Assembly: GCF_017873235.1 (NCBI RefSeq)
Contig: NZ_JAGGJZ010000001.1
Span: 620,001 to 684,000, forward strand
DNA from: Clostridium moniliforme
GTDB taxonomy: Bacteria; Bacillota; Clostridia; Clostridiales; Clostridiaceae
DNA: 64,000 nt
Direction: 5' to 3'
Position numbers and translations under genes: made by a program
In this document: in pieces, positions 36,279 through 44,526 of the stretch
How the letters are laid out: every line of letters starts with the position of its first letter
Numbering within the stretch: position 1 is the stretch's first letter
Notes under the pieces: generated by a model
What the model was told of the DNA's origin: nothing
What the model saw: the letters and a program-made list of their open reading frames with translations, nothing else
Databases searched by the model: none

Positions 36279-36341
36279 ATTATAACATGTGTTTATAAAT
36301 ATATACAATATTCTTGTTAAACTTTGTGTGTTTTTTTAACA
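36279..36341 (-). promoter_or_regulatory. Promoter and inverted-repeat operator of the HTH-TPR pair
   Basis: On the minus strand TTGTAT (36308-36303), an 18-base spacer and TGT-TATAAT (36284-36279) form a good sigma-A promoter. Just upstream TGTTAAA (36315-36321) and TTTAACA (36335-36341) form a 7-bp inverted repeat with a 13-base spacer. Confidence 0.5.
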
Positions 36342-36379
36342 CTAAAATTTAAATTAATTTTAATATATAAAGAAAATAA

Positions 36380-36410
36380 AAAAGTACTTACTTAGAAAGT
36401 AAGTACTTTT
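36380..36410. terminator. Terminator of the YtxH-like gene
   Basis: The 13-bp stem AAAAGTACTTACT / AGTAAGTACTTTT with a 5-base loop and T/A runs on both sides lies directly after the stop of the small gene at 36416. Confidence 0.88.
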
Positions 36411-36415
36411 TTAGA

Positions 36416-36589
36416 TTATTTCATCATTGACATCATATTTTCTACTGTATCAGTAGCTACATTTGCTAATTTTCTTCCAGCCCTTTTCATTGTTCTCTTA
36501 GTTCTTCTGTCTAACTGTGGTAACATAGCCATTCCAACTGCAGTCCCTATTAAGGCACCAGCAGCCATTCCTTTAATTAATTTACTCAT
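36416..36589 (-). CDS. Small YtxH-like membrane-associated protein, 57 residues
   Basis: It starts MSKLIKGMAAGALIGTAVGM. A glycine/alanine-rich hydrophobic helix (about 5-23) is followed by a basic, amphipathic stretch (DRRTKRTMKRAGRK) and a polar helix, the layout of YtxH-type small proteins. AGAGGTG lies 7 bases before the ATG, and a terminator follows. It is probably membrane-associated, with the basic part in the cytoplasm. Function unknown; YtxH relatives are general-stress proteins. Confidence 0.75.
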   Translation of the reverse strand: MSKLIKGMAAGALIGTAVGMAMLPQLDRRTKRTMKRAGRKLANVATDTVENMMSMMK

Positions 36590-36682
36590 AAGATAACACC
36601 TCTTTAATAAAAAATTATTTTTGATGCTATCTTTATAGTATGTAATTATATTGTTTTTAAACTAAGAAATTTTTAGGTAATT

Positions 36683-37342
36683 TTATTTTATTCCTAAAGC
36701 TTCCTTAGCTAAAGAATCTACCCTATCATTAAATTTATCTCCAGAATGTCCTTTAACCTTTTTAAAGCTTATTTTTATCTCTTTCATCTTTTCTTGCATA
36801 AATTTATTATAATTTGAAGTAATTTCATTATTTCTTTTCCAAGTTCCAAGTGCCCAAGATTCTATTCCTTGATAATCAAATACTATAGTTACTTTTTCAT
36901 ATCCTTTTTCTATAGCATATTCTACTGCCTTCATTGCTCCAAGAACTTCACCTGACACATTTCTAAGTGGAACTGCCTTTTCATCAAAGCCAATTCCTTT
37001 ATCTTCATAAATAACTTTTCCATTATCTATTGCTACAAGTCCATAAGAAAAATTCTTTTTTTCTAAAGAAAAACTTCCATCTACATAAACAGTTAAACCT
37101 TCATCTGCCAAAAAGCTTTCAGATGTTTTTTCATTTAATTTTGTAGAAATATTACTACTATTATTATTTTGCTCTTTATTATCTAAATTTAAAAGAATAA
37201 ACTCTTTAGCTTTCTCCATAGTTTTAAAACTTTTATATATAGCTCCCTTACATCCTATAACTTCTTTTTTACATTCTTCCCAAGAATTTAAGATTTTAGG
37301 AACTCCTGATTTTCCTTTAAATACTGAATAAAATTTTGCCAT
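36683..37342 (-). CDS. rnhA: Ribonuclease H1 with viroplasmin N-terminal domain
   Basis: 219 residues in two parts. Residues 1-50 (KFYSVFKGKSGVPKILNSWEE...GAIYKSFKTMEKAKEFI) are the viroplasmin-type hybrid-binding domain. Residues about 80-219 are RNase H with acidic catalytic residues in VYVDGSF, GEVLGAMKAVEYA, VFDYQG and NDRVDSLAKEA, plus the KKVKGHSGDKFN loop. It degrades RNA in RNA-DNA hybrids. It is 17 bases downstream of the DUF1232 gene. Confidence 0.94.
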   Translation of the reverse strand: MAKFYSVFKGKSGVPKILNSWEECKKEVIGCKGAIYKSFKTMEKAKEFILLNLDNKEQNNNSSNISTKLNEKTSESFLADEGLTVYVDGSFSLEKKNFSYGLVAIDNGKVIYEDKGIGFDEKAVPLRNVSGEVLGAMKAVEYAIEKGYEKVTIVFDYQGIESWALGTWKRNNEITSNYNKFMQEKMKEIKISFKKVKGHSGDKFNDRVDSLAKEALGIK

Positions 37343-37359
37343 ATAATTCTCCTTATAAA

Positions 37360-38472
37360 TTATAATGTTGATAATTGTTCCACAATATTATAAACTTTCT
37401 CCACATTTCTTGCACCTGTAAAGTTAGTAACATATTCAAGCCCAGTTTTTAAAACTAAAATTAGTTCATTTTTGCCTGACCAATTTTCTACTATTACTTT
37501 TAAAGGAACATCCTTTGCTATTCTATCTAATGCAAAAAATAATACAGCTAAGTCATCTACTTTCCCAATAAAAGGAATATTATTTGGTATCATATCTGTT
37601 GGACAAATTATATAAGCTACTGATGCTGATACTGTAAGTTTTGTTTTCATAGGAACTCTTTCATCCTTTAATAGTCTAAAAATAAGTGCTACTAAATCTG
37701 GTACTAAAAATAAATAATCTGAATATTTCTTTGCATTATTAGGTAATTTTTTTTCTATCTTCTCCTTAGTATTTTCTCTCCCCTTAGAATAATAATCATC
37801 ACATTTCTTTGAATCTTTAATTACTTCTTCAAACTCTTCTTCTTCATTTTGTTCTTCTTCATTTTCTTCACACTTTTGAACTTCAATACAATTTTCATCT
37901 AAAGCATTATTTATATATTCTTCATCTCCATCTTTATAAATATTATTACTTTCTAAAGAAGAGCTAGATTCATTACATTTAACTTTTTCTACTTCAGGTT
38001 TCTTTTGCATTATTGTTTTTATATCGGAAATATTTACATTAACATTTTGAACATCTGCAAAAATTAAATCATCTTTTATATATACCTCTTGAATTGATAG
38101 ATTTACAAAAGGTACTTTTTCTAAAATCTTGTCCATATTAATTGTTAATTTATCTTTTGTTGCTTCTATTCCAATATCTCCAGCTTTATTTAATCCAAAC
38201 TTTAAAGCTAAGCTTCTAAAAATTCTAAATATACCTAATTTATATAACTTTAATTTAGAAAATCTTCCAACAATTTTTCCATCTATAACATTTATATCAT
38301 CTATTGTTGCCTCAAATTTTATTTTTAATCCTTTAGTAAAAGTTCCTTTCACTAAAATACTGTTATCTATTATCACTTCATCTAAAAACAAACCTTTTAC
38401 ATGAACAAAATCATTTATAATAGTTAAAATATCATTTCCAGTAAGATTTACACAAACCTTTGATATATTCAT
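37360..38472 (-). CDS. DUF1232 (YkvA-like) domain protein with DUF2993-like N-terminus
   Basis: 370 residues in three blocks. An N-terminal beta-rich part (about 1-150, a repeated 'xVxGxF' style like lipid- or ligand-binding DUF2993 proteins) is followed by a very acidic linker (about 185-225, many Glu) and a C-terminal DUF1232 domain (about 250-325: VPDLVALIFRLLKDERVPMKTKLTVSASVAYIICPTDMIPNNIPFIGKVDDLAVL) with two membrane-type helices. Function is unknown. It probably sits at the membrane and is co-transcribed with rnhA. Confidence 0.75.
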   Translation of the reverse strand: MNISKVCVNLTGNDILTIINDFVHVKGLFLDEVIIDNSILVKGTFTKGLKIKFEATIDDINVIDGKIVGRFSKLKLYKLGIFRIFRSLALKFGLNKAGDIGIEATKDKLTINMDKILEKVPFVNLSIQEVYIKDDLIFADVQNVNVNISDIKTIMQKKPEVEKVKCNESSSSLESNNIYKDGDEEYINNALDENCIEVQKCEENEEEQNEEEEFEEVIKDSKKCDDYYSKGRENTKEKIEKKLPNNAKKYSDYLFLVPDLVALIFRLLKDERVPMKTKLTVSASVAYIICPTDMIPNNIPFIGKVDDLAVLFFALDRIAKDVPLKVIVENWSGKNELILVLKTGLEYVTNFTGARNVEKVYNIVEQLSTL

Positions 38473-38953
38473 AAAAACTCTCCTCCAAAATACTTTATTC
38501 TCTTTATTTTAACCTTTTATAGTAATAATGTAAATTGTATAATATTTATTAAAAATGAGTTTATGTTGTAATGCTTTTTAAATTTTTACTTTATAATTAT
38601 TAAATAAAAAATAAAACTGCACAATGTATTGTGCAGTAAATTTACTCTATTAATTTAGTAATAATCCATAAGTAAAATATTTAAATAAAATTCATTAAAT
38701 ATTTTTAATGTGAGAAATTTATCATTTTGTTCTTTAATATTTTATTAAACGATAATTTAAATATAATTATTTTTATCTTATAATTTAACAACAATAATGT
38801 ATTAATATTTTTATTTAAAGTATCTTAACAACCTTTTATATAATATTTTTTAATTTATGACTTTATGTTTAATTATGTATTAAACAATAGTTTCTTTAAA
38901 TCAGTATAATAAATTTTTATTGTTATTTTCTAAATTATATTTATTTAATAAAT
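38473..38953. other. 481-base intergenic region with an orphan terminator
   Basis: Very A/T-rich. The only strong element is the hairpin at 38616-38637. Between this hairpin and the DUF503 gene end (38640-38953) no ORF has a ribosome-binding site, so a short untranslated RNA or a long 3' tail of the DUF503 transcript is possible. A weak A/T stem (TCTAAATT...AATTTAGA) lies at 38929-38958, across the DUF503 stop codon. Confidence 0.45.
38601..38637 (-). terminator. Strong intrinsic terminator without an adjacent gene
   Basis: The perfect 10-bp GC-containing stem ACTGCACAAT / ATTGTGCAGT with a 2-base inner spacer is followed on the minus strand by TTTTATTTTTTATTT. The nearest upstream minus-strand gene ends 316 bases away. 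Confidence 0.8.
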
Positions 38954-39241
38954 TTAGAAAATTTCAGTTTCCTCATCTATATTAATGATTTCACCTTCTA
39001 TATTATCTTCTATAAAATCTAATATTTTTTCTTTAGTTGAATGTGCTATCTTAACATCTCCACATACTGCTGAAATACCTATTACCATAATTTTATGATT
39101 ATCCTGCTTATCCACTTCTCCAACTGAAATATTAAATTTATTTTTTAACTTTTGGATAAGGCTTTTAACTATCATTCGCTTTTCCTTTAATGATTTTACC
39201 CAAGAATTTCTTATTGTTATTTTAATAAGTAAGATATCCAT
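38954..39241 (-). CDS. DUF503 family protein (YlxP-like)
   Basis: A 95-residue protein matching DUF503: it opens with ILLIKITIRNSWVKSLKEKRMIVKSLIQKLKNKFNISVGEV, then DNHKIMVIGISAVCGDVKIAHSTKEKILDFIEDN. In Bacillus the homolog ylxP sits in the nusA-infB-rbfA operon and is thought to act in ribosome maturation. Here it stands alone. GGAGGAT ribosome-binding site. Function in clostridia is not known. Confidence 0.85.
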   Translation of the reverse strand: MDILLIKITIRNSWVKSLKEKRMIVKSLIQKLKNKFNISVGEVDKQDNHKIMVIGISAVCGDVKIAHSTKEKILDFIEDNIEGEIINIDEETEIF

Positions 39242-39412
39242 AAAAATTATCCTCCAAATTTATAATTAATTTTATACTATTATAATAGTATATATCTAAA
39301 ATATAATAAATTGTTTAACCAATAATTTCACAAAAAGTAATTAAGTTATTCATTAATTATATTATTTATAAATAAATTAATGAATATTCTTATAAAAATA
39401 TATTTAAATAAA

Positions 39413-39448
39413 ATAAAAGTCTTGGTAATAAGTTATCAAGACTTTTAT
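39413..39448. terminator. Terminator of ridA
   Basis: The 16-bp stem ATAAAAGTCTTGGTAA / TTATCAAGACTTTTAT (one G-U pair) with a 4-base loop is followed on the minus strand by a T-rich tail. It lies 24 bases after the ridA stop. Confidence 0.85.
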
Positions 39449-39471
39449 TAAAGATTTTTAATTTTATTTTA

Positions 39472-39849
39472 TTATGCTAAAGCGATTACTTCTATTTCAA
39501 CTGGTGCATCTAATGGTAGCTTAGCTACTTGCACACAGCTTCTTGCAGGTGGTTCTCCTTCAAAGAAAGTTGCATAAACTTCATTAACTGCAGCAAAGTC
39601 ATTTAAATCCTTTACAAAAACTGTAGTTTTTATAACTTTGTCCATGCTTGATCCTGCTTCTTCAAGTATTCCCTTAATATTTGTTAAACTTTGTTTTGTA
39701 GCAGCTTTTATTTCTGTTACCAATTCTTTTGTTTCTGGGTTTAGTGGAATTTGACCTGATGTATAAATCATATCTCCTACCTTAACACCTTGTGAATATG
39801 GTCCTATTGCTTGAGGTGCATTATTTGTTTTAATTATTGTTTTATTCAT
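39472..39849 (-). CDS. ridA: RidA family 2-iminobutanoate/2-iminopropanoate deaminase
   Basis: A 125-residue trimer-forming protein with the RidA pattern: NAPQAIGPYSQGVKVGDMIYTSGQIPLNPET (11-41), the KTTVFVKDLNDFAAVNEVYATFF core, and EPPARSCVQVAKLPLDAPVEIEVIA, which contains the catalytic Arg (PARSC). It hydrolyses reactive enamines or imines released by PLP enzymes. It is transcribed divergently from threonine ammonia-lyase, whose product 2-aminocrotonate is the classic RidA substrate. Confidence 0.94.
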   Translation of the reverse strand: MNKTIIKTNNAPQAIGPYSQGVKVGDMIYTSGQIPLNPETKELVTEIKAATKQSLTNIKGILEEAGSSMDKVIKTTVFVKDLNDFAAVNEVYATFFEGEPPARSCVQVAKLPLDAPVEIEVIALA

Positions 39850-39999
39850 AAAACTCCCTCCTTTGTTTTCTACACTTCCATTATAGGAAATTTTTCATAA
39901 AAAGTCTAAATATTTTAAAATTTTTATTTTTATAGTTTTTAATATTTTTTTGTAAATGTTATAATACAAATATAAGTATATCAAAAAGAGGTGTTGTTT

Positions 40000-41199
40000 A
40001 TGCATTTAGATAATATTAAAGCTGCAAGGGAAAATATTAAGGATGTAGTAGTAAAAACTCCTTTATTACATAGTAAATTTTTTTCCAAGGCAAGTAACAA
40101 TAATGTTTATATGAAATGTGAGAACTTACAATTAACCGGAGCATACAAGCTAAGAGGTGCTCTTAATAAAATGATGACTTTAACAAATGATGAAAAAGCT
40201 AAAGGAGTTGTTTGTTCATCTGCTGGTAATCATGCTCAAGGGGTTGCTTATGCCGCTAACTTAATGGGAATTAATGCAACAATAGTAATGCCAAATACTA
40301 CTCCATATCTAAAGGTTCAATCAACAAAAGAATTAGGTGGAAACGTGATTTTACATGGTAACGTTTACGATGATGCCTATAGTTATGCAAAAAAAATCGA
40401 AGAAGAACAAGGAGCTACATTTATACATCCTTTTAATGATATAAATGTTATTTATGGTCAAGGTACTATAGCTCTTGAAATATTTGAAGATTTAAAAGAT
40501 GTTGATGCAATAGTTTGTCCAATTGGGGGTGGAGGATTAATTAGTGGTATTTCATTAGCTGCTAAGGAAATTAATCCTAATATCAAAATAATAGGGGTGC
40601 AAGCATCTGGTGCTAATGCAATGGAAAAAAGCTTTCATTGTGGAGAATTATCTTATCTACAATCTGTATGCACAATAGCTGATGGTATAGCTGTAAAGTG
40701 TCCAGGTGAACTTACATTCTCAATAATTCAAAAACATGTTGATGAAATTGTAACTGTAACAGATAATGAAATCGTTGATGCATTTTTAGCTCTTAGTGAA
40801 AAACAAAAACTTGTAGCTGAAGCTTCTGGTGTAGCATCTTTAGCTGCTTTATCAAAATTAAACTTTGAAGGTAAAAATGTTGTTTCTGTAATAAGTGGTG
40901 GTAATATTGATATGCTAACAATAACTGCACTTATTAATAGTGGTTTAGTATCTAGAGGAAGACTTTTCTGCTTTACTTTAGAACTTCCAAATATTCCAGG
41001 AGAACTTAATAGAATAACTGAAATACTTGGAGAAGTTAATGCTAATGTAGTTAAACTTGAACATAATCAATTTAAAGCAGTTAATAAGTATAGAAATACT
41101 TTACTTGAAGTAACTGTTGAAACAAATGGATATGAACACATTGAAAGAATAAAAGATAAATTTAAAAATGAAGGCTATTTAATAGAACAATTGTATTAA
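40000..41199 (+). CDS. ilvA: Threonine ammonia-lyase (threonine dehydratase)
   Basis: 399 residues. A fold-type II PLP domain with the Schiff-base Lys50 in QLTGAYKLRGALNK, SSAGNHAQGVAYAA (about 73-86) and the phosphate-binding GGGGL loop (about 176-180) is followed by a C-terminal ACT domain (about 325-399: FTLELPNIPGELNRITEILGEVNANV). It deaminates threonine to 2-oxobutanoate. The short form with one ACT domain is typical of catabolic or mixed clostridial enzymes. ATG 40000 follows AGAGGTG; a GTG at 39991 would lie inside that site. Confidence 0.95.
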   Translation: MHLDNIKAARENIKDVVVKTPLLHSKFFSKASNNNVYMKCENLQLTGAYKLRGALNKMMTLTNDEKAKGVVCSSAGNHAQGVAYAANLMGINATIVMPNTTPYLKVQSTKELGGNVILHGNVYDDAYSYAKKIEEEQGATFIHPFNDINVIYGQGTIALEIFEDLKDVDAIVCPIGGGGLISGISLAAKEINPNIKIIGVQASGANAMEKSFHCGELSYLQSVCTIADGIAVKCPGELTFSIIQKHVDEIVTVTDNEIVDAFLALSEKQKLVAEASGVASLAALSKLNFEGKNVVSVISGGNIDMLTITALINSGLVSRGRLFCFTLELPNIPGELNRITEILGEVNANVVKLEHNQFKAVNKYRNTLLEVTVETNGYEHIERIKDKFKNEGYLIEQLY

Positions 41200-41203
41200 A
41201 ATA

Positions 41204-41241
41204 AATAGTGAAGCACTTAATTTTTTAAGTGCTTCACTATT
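41204..41241. terminator. Bidirectional terminator after threonine ammonia-lyase
   Basis: The 17-bp stem AATAGTGAAGCACTTAA / TTAAGTGCTTCACTATT with a 4-base loop lies between two convergent genes. Confidence 0.88.
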
Positions 41242-41259
41242 GTAAAATAAAATTTTAAA

Positions 41260-42051
41260 TTAATTTTTATTCTTTTCATTTATACATTTTAGTCCACAGT
41301 TTTCTAACTTATCTTTTATATCTCTTTTATCAAATGGATTGTGAAGCATAGCTTTTATAAACAACTGAGGATATTCACTTTTTAAATGTTTCATATATCT
41401 TCCCCATATTCTTCCTAATTGTTCATAAGAGTCATTTATATCCTTCTCTATATGAGCTTTTTCATCACAACATTGGCATATTATATTGTAATATCTATCA
41501 TCAAACTCTTCCAAAAGATGAAATAAAGATATAAGTAAATCTGAAAAAACTTCATGTTCCATTAAAATTGGATTTCCTATAAATGAGATTATCATATCTT
41601 TCTTGCTTTCTAAAATATTTATAACCTTTTCTAAATCTATTTTAGAAATATCAACAGAGAATTTATGTTCATCTATAACTCTTTCTAACTCTTTAAAATC
41701 ATCTTTTCCCCATTCTTTATTAACTATAGCAACCTTTGTAATATTTTCAATATCCCTATCACCCTTTGAAAATTCCTCTAAAAGGTCAGTTCCAAACTCT
41801 GAGAAAAATATTCCTTTAATCATATTTAATTTTTCCATCTTATGTGCCTTTTCACGATCTTCTAATAATCTTTCAATTACAAATGCTGTGAAAAAAACTT
41901 CCATAGGAATAAATGCTATATCAGCAAATAAAAAAATTAAAGTATGATGCAAATCCTTAAAAATTAAGAAATGTACATAATGAAGAAAAAGGGATAATGC
42001 TATGAGCCCTATGCCAATAAGTATAGTTTCTCTCTTATGTTTATTATTCAT
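41260..42051 (-). CDS. Hypothetical membrane protein, 263 residues
   Basis: It has two N-terminal membrane helices (about 10-28 and 36-58), then an acidic cytoplasmic domain rich in Asp, Glu and Ile. A segment after the second helix (FVIERLLEDREKAHKMEKLNMIKGIFFSEFGTDLL) is a likely amphipathic helix. A cysteine pair occurs in IICQCCDEK and another cysteine near the end. I do not recognise the family. It may be a membrane-tethered sensor or scaffold. Poor ribosome-binding site (AAGGAGA). Confidence 0.65.
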   Translation of the reverse strand: MNNKHKRETILIGIGLIALSLFLHYVHFLIFKDLHHTLIFLFADIAFIPMEVFFTAFVIERLLEDREKAHKMEKLNMIKGIFFSEFGTDLLEEFSKGDRDIENITKVAIVNKEWGKDDFKELERVIDEHKFSVDISKIDLEKVINILESKKDMIISFIGNPILMEHEVFSDLLISLFHLLEEFDDRYYNIICQCCDEKAHIEKDINDSYEQLGRIWGRYMKHLKSEYPQLFIKAMLHNPFDKRDIKDKLENCGLKCINEKNKN

Positions 42052-42243
42052 AATAATTTTTCTCCTTGTATAATTTATGCTAAATTTTATGTCTATTTTT
42101 ATTTATTATACAAAATTTTTCTATTAAAATCATTATATTTTGTAAGACTAATTTATAAATAATAATTATTTATAAATTATAATTCCAAAGAATTTTTTCA
42201 AATTTAATGTTATAATATTTTTAATGAAAGGGAGGGATATATC

Positions 42244-42861
42244 TTGAATAAAGAACTTAAGATAAAGAAAATTGATGAGCTTATTAAAGAATTAAATGAA
42301 TATAAAACTGCTATTCAAGAAAATACTACTTACTCTGAAGCAAAAAAATTAGATAAGCTTCTTGCTGATAAAGACAGTAATATTTCAGAATTATTTAATT
42401 GGAAATCTGAAAAAATAAAAATTGAATATGCAGAATTTAAAGAAGATACTAAAGAAACTATATTAATGAGTAGAGATAAAAATTTCTTTGCTAAGGAAAC
42501 CATTGATGGATATGAAATTTTAGACGCGGATGGAGATTTAATAATAAAACCTATAATTATTTTAAGTTCCTTTATTATTGAAATAGAAAAAAAATTTATA
42601 ATTGAAAATAAGTATATATTAGAACTTTGTAAGCTAAATTCAAATAGAGATATTATTATAAACTTTATGAAGGATTATGATTATAATTCAATTGATGAAT
42701 CACCTGGAGATATAAGATTTGATTTTGATTGCAATTATATATCCTTTAAATATGATAATGAAGAAATTGAAGTAATAGATCCTTCATTTGAACTATTTGA
42801 TAAATTTAAAACGGTATGTCCCCAAGCTGTACTTAGCAGTATACAGCCATTATTTTTTTAA
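42244..42861 (+). CDS. Hypothetical soluble protein, 205 residues
   Basis: It starts at TTG 42244, 7 bases after the strong site GGGAGGG; no ATG is close. The N-terminal 60 residues are charged helix, and the rest is acidic with many Ile and Phe and few motifs (FAKETIDGYEILDADGD, then PGDIRFDFDCNYISFKYDNEEIEV). There is no signal peptide or membrane helix. I do not recognise it, and the neighbours give no clue. Confidence 0.65.
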   Translation: MNKELKIKKIDELIKELNEYKTAIQENTTYSEAKKLDKLLADKDSNISELFNWKSEKIKIEYAEFKEDTKETILMSRDKNFFAKETIDGYEILDADGDLIIKPIIILSSFIIEIEKKFIIENKYILELCKLNSNRDIIINFMKDYDYNSIDESPGDIRFDFDCNYISFKYDNEEIEVIDPSFELFDKFKTVCPQAVLSSIQPLFF

Positions 42862-43104
42862 TAATATATTAAAAACTTATCTATAAAAAAGATACATTAA
42901 TATATTTTTCTTTTATAATACTCTCTTAGTTAACAATTATAGTTTATATTGTAATTTGAGGGGTATTTTTGAAATATGGTATTTTTTAAAATTTATATTA
43001 TCATAGATATCCTATTAAAGTAAATTATAATTAAAAGAAAAAATATTAAATTTCTTAAAATTATAAAAATTTATATTAAAAACAAATAAAAAAGGGGGGC
43101 TTTT

Positions 43105-43380
43105 ATGTTTAATAGAAAAGTTTTGTTGGAACTTACTGACGTATATTATAATATGGATACTCTATTAAAAGCAGTAAAAGAATACTATAGAGATCAAGGT
43201 ACATTATGCAAAGTTATAGGAAAAGATAATCTTGGTAATCCATTGCTTTTAATAAACCTAAGAACTTATGAACTTAGAGTAAAAAATATTACTCCTGGAG
43301 GGGTTCAACGTTCTCTTTCGCCAAATGAAACATGGCCTCAGGTAATGGGTATGCAACAAATTATATTAAAAGAAATATAA
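43105..43380 (+). CDS. Hypothetical protein, 91 residues
   Basis: A small soluble protein with a good GGGGGG ribosome-binding site and its own terminator, so it is probably real. It opens with an amphipathic helix (MFNRKVLLELTDVYYNMDTL), then CKVIGKDNLGNPLLLINLRTYELRVKNITPGG and NETWPQVMGMQQIIL. There is one Cys. It is compact enough to be a single alpha-beta domain. I recognise no family. Confidence 0.7.
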   Translation: MFNRKVLLELTDVYYNMDTLLKAVKEYYRDQGTLCKVIGKDNLGNPLLLINLRTYELRVKNITPGGVQRSLSPNETWPQVMGMQQIILKEI

Positions 43381-43391
43381 CTTAAAAAATT

Positions 43392-43435
43392 AAAAGCTGT
43401 TTTGCAAAATTAAAATATTTCGTAAAATAGCTTTT
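43392..43435 (+). terminator. Terminator of the 91-residue gene
   Basis: AAAAGCTGTTTTGC / GTAAAATAGCTTTT pair over 14 bp with two G-U pairs and are followed by CTTTTTC. The hairpin lies 11 bases after the stop codon. Confidence 0.75.
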
Positions 43436-43551
43436 CTTTTTCATTTTTATTTTATAATTATAAATAAAATACTATTCCTAAAAAGGGACAAACAATAATA
43501 TTTTTACATATATTAAATCAAAGCATTACTTAATATTTGGAATAACTTTTT

Positions 43552-44028
43552 ATGAATGAAAGTAATACAATATTTGAATCTTATATTAAAAATAACACTT
43601 ATTTTAATTCAAATTCTAATATAAACATTAATAATTTATCAGAGGAAGAAAAAAAATATTATTTTTTAAAAATAGATTTAGAAATATCAAATCTTGAAAT
43701 TTTGGCATCTTTAATTTCATTTACATCTTCTATATATTATTTAAAAGCATCTTTTATAGGGAATGAAATAATAAGAATTAGACTTAGTGGAGAAGAAACT
43801 CCTTTAGATGCAACTCCTTATGTAGATGTTGGTGAAACTCTTGGATTTATTTCTTTATTTATATTTACTTTAGCAGCTTTTAAACGCTCTGAAGAAAAAA
43901 CTGAAGAAAATTATAACCATTCTTTACCTTACAAAAAAATTTCACTAAGCTATATCCCAACCCTTATTGCTTATATGAACAGAATAAATGCAAGAAAAGA
44001 TATACTTAATGATCTCCCTAATATTTAA
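43552..44028 (+). CDS. Hypothetical membrane-associated protein, 158 residues
   Basis: An Asn/Ser-rich N-terminus (1-30) is followed by two hydrophobic stretches (about 50-70 and 98-112), so one or two membrane helices are likely. The C-terminus (SYIPTLIAYMNRINARKDILND) is an amphipathic helix. The ribosome-binding site is weak (GGAATAAC). The next gene on the other strand is only 12 bases away, with no terminator between the convergent ends. Family unknown. Confidence 0.55.
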   Translation: MNESNTIFESYIKNNTYFNSNSNININNLSEEEKKYYFLKIDLEISNLEILASLISFTSSIYYLKASFIGNEIIRIRLSGEETPLDATPYVDVGETLGFISLFIFTLAAFKRSEEKTEENYNHSLPYKKISLSYIPTLIAYMNRINARKDILNDLPNI

Positions 44029-44040
44029 AAATTACTTTTG

Positions 44041-44511
44041 CTATATATAGTTATTTCCTTTTTCATGATTAAGCAACTTTACTTTTAAATTAATCCCACC
44101 ACGATATCCAGTAAGATTACCATTACTTCCAACTACTCTATGACAAGGAATAAATATAGGAATAGGATTTTTGTTACAAGCAAGACCAATTGCCCTAGCA
44201 CCTTTAGGGTTTCCTATTCTTTTTCCAAGTTCTTTATAAGATAAAGTTTCTCCATAAGGAATATTTTCTAATTCATTCCAAACTTTGATCATAAAATCTG
44301 TTCCTTTAACAACTAAAGGAAGTGAAAATTCTTTTAAATCTCCATTTAAATATTTATTAAGTTGAATTGAGGCTTCCTTTAATATTGGTACTTCTCTAAT
44401 TTCATCATCTATATTAAACTCATTCTCTTTAAAGTAAAGATTAGATATCTTTCCATCTATTTCTTTTATTCCTATATTGCCTATTTTCGTTTCATAAAAA
44501 AATATCGCCAA
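44041..44511 (-). CDS. ogt: Methylated-DNA--protein-cysteine methyltransferase
   Basis: A 156-residue suicide repair enzyme that takes the methyl group from O6-methylguanine onto Cys123 in IPIFIPCHRVVGSNG. The preceding helix-turn-helix (YGETLSYKELGKRIGNPKGARAIGLA) binds DNA, and GYRGGINLKVKLLNHE is the usual end. Length and motif fit Ogt rather than Ada. It lies 15 bases downstream of the patatin gene, and the two probably form an operon. Confidence 0.96.
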   Translation of the reverse strand: MAIFFYETKIGNIGIKEIDGKISNLYFKENEFNIDDEIREVPILKEASIQLNKYLNGDLKEFSLPLVVKGTDFMIKVWNELENIPYGETLSYKELGKRIGNPKGARAIGLACNKNPIPIFIPCHRVVGSNGNLTGYRGGINLKVKLLNHEKGNNYI

Positions 44512-44526
44512 AATAACACCTCTTTT

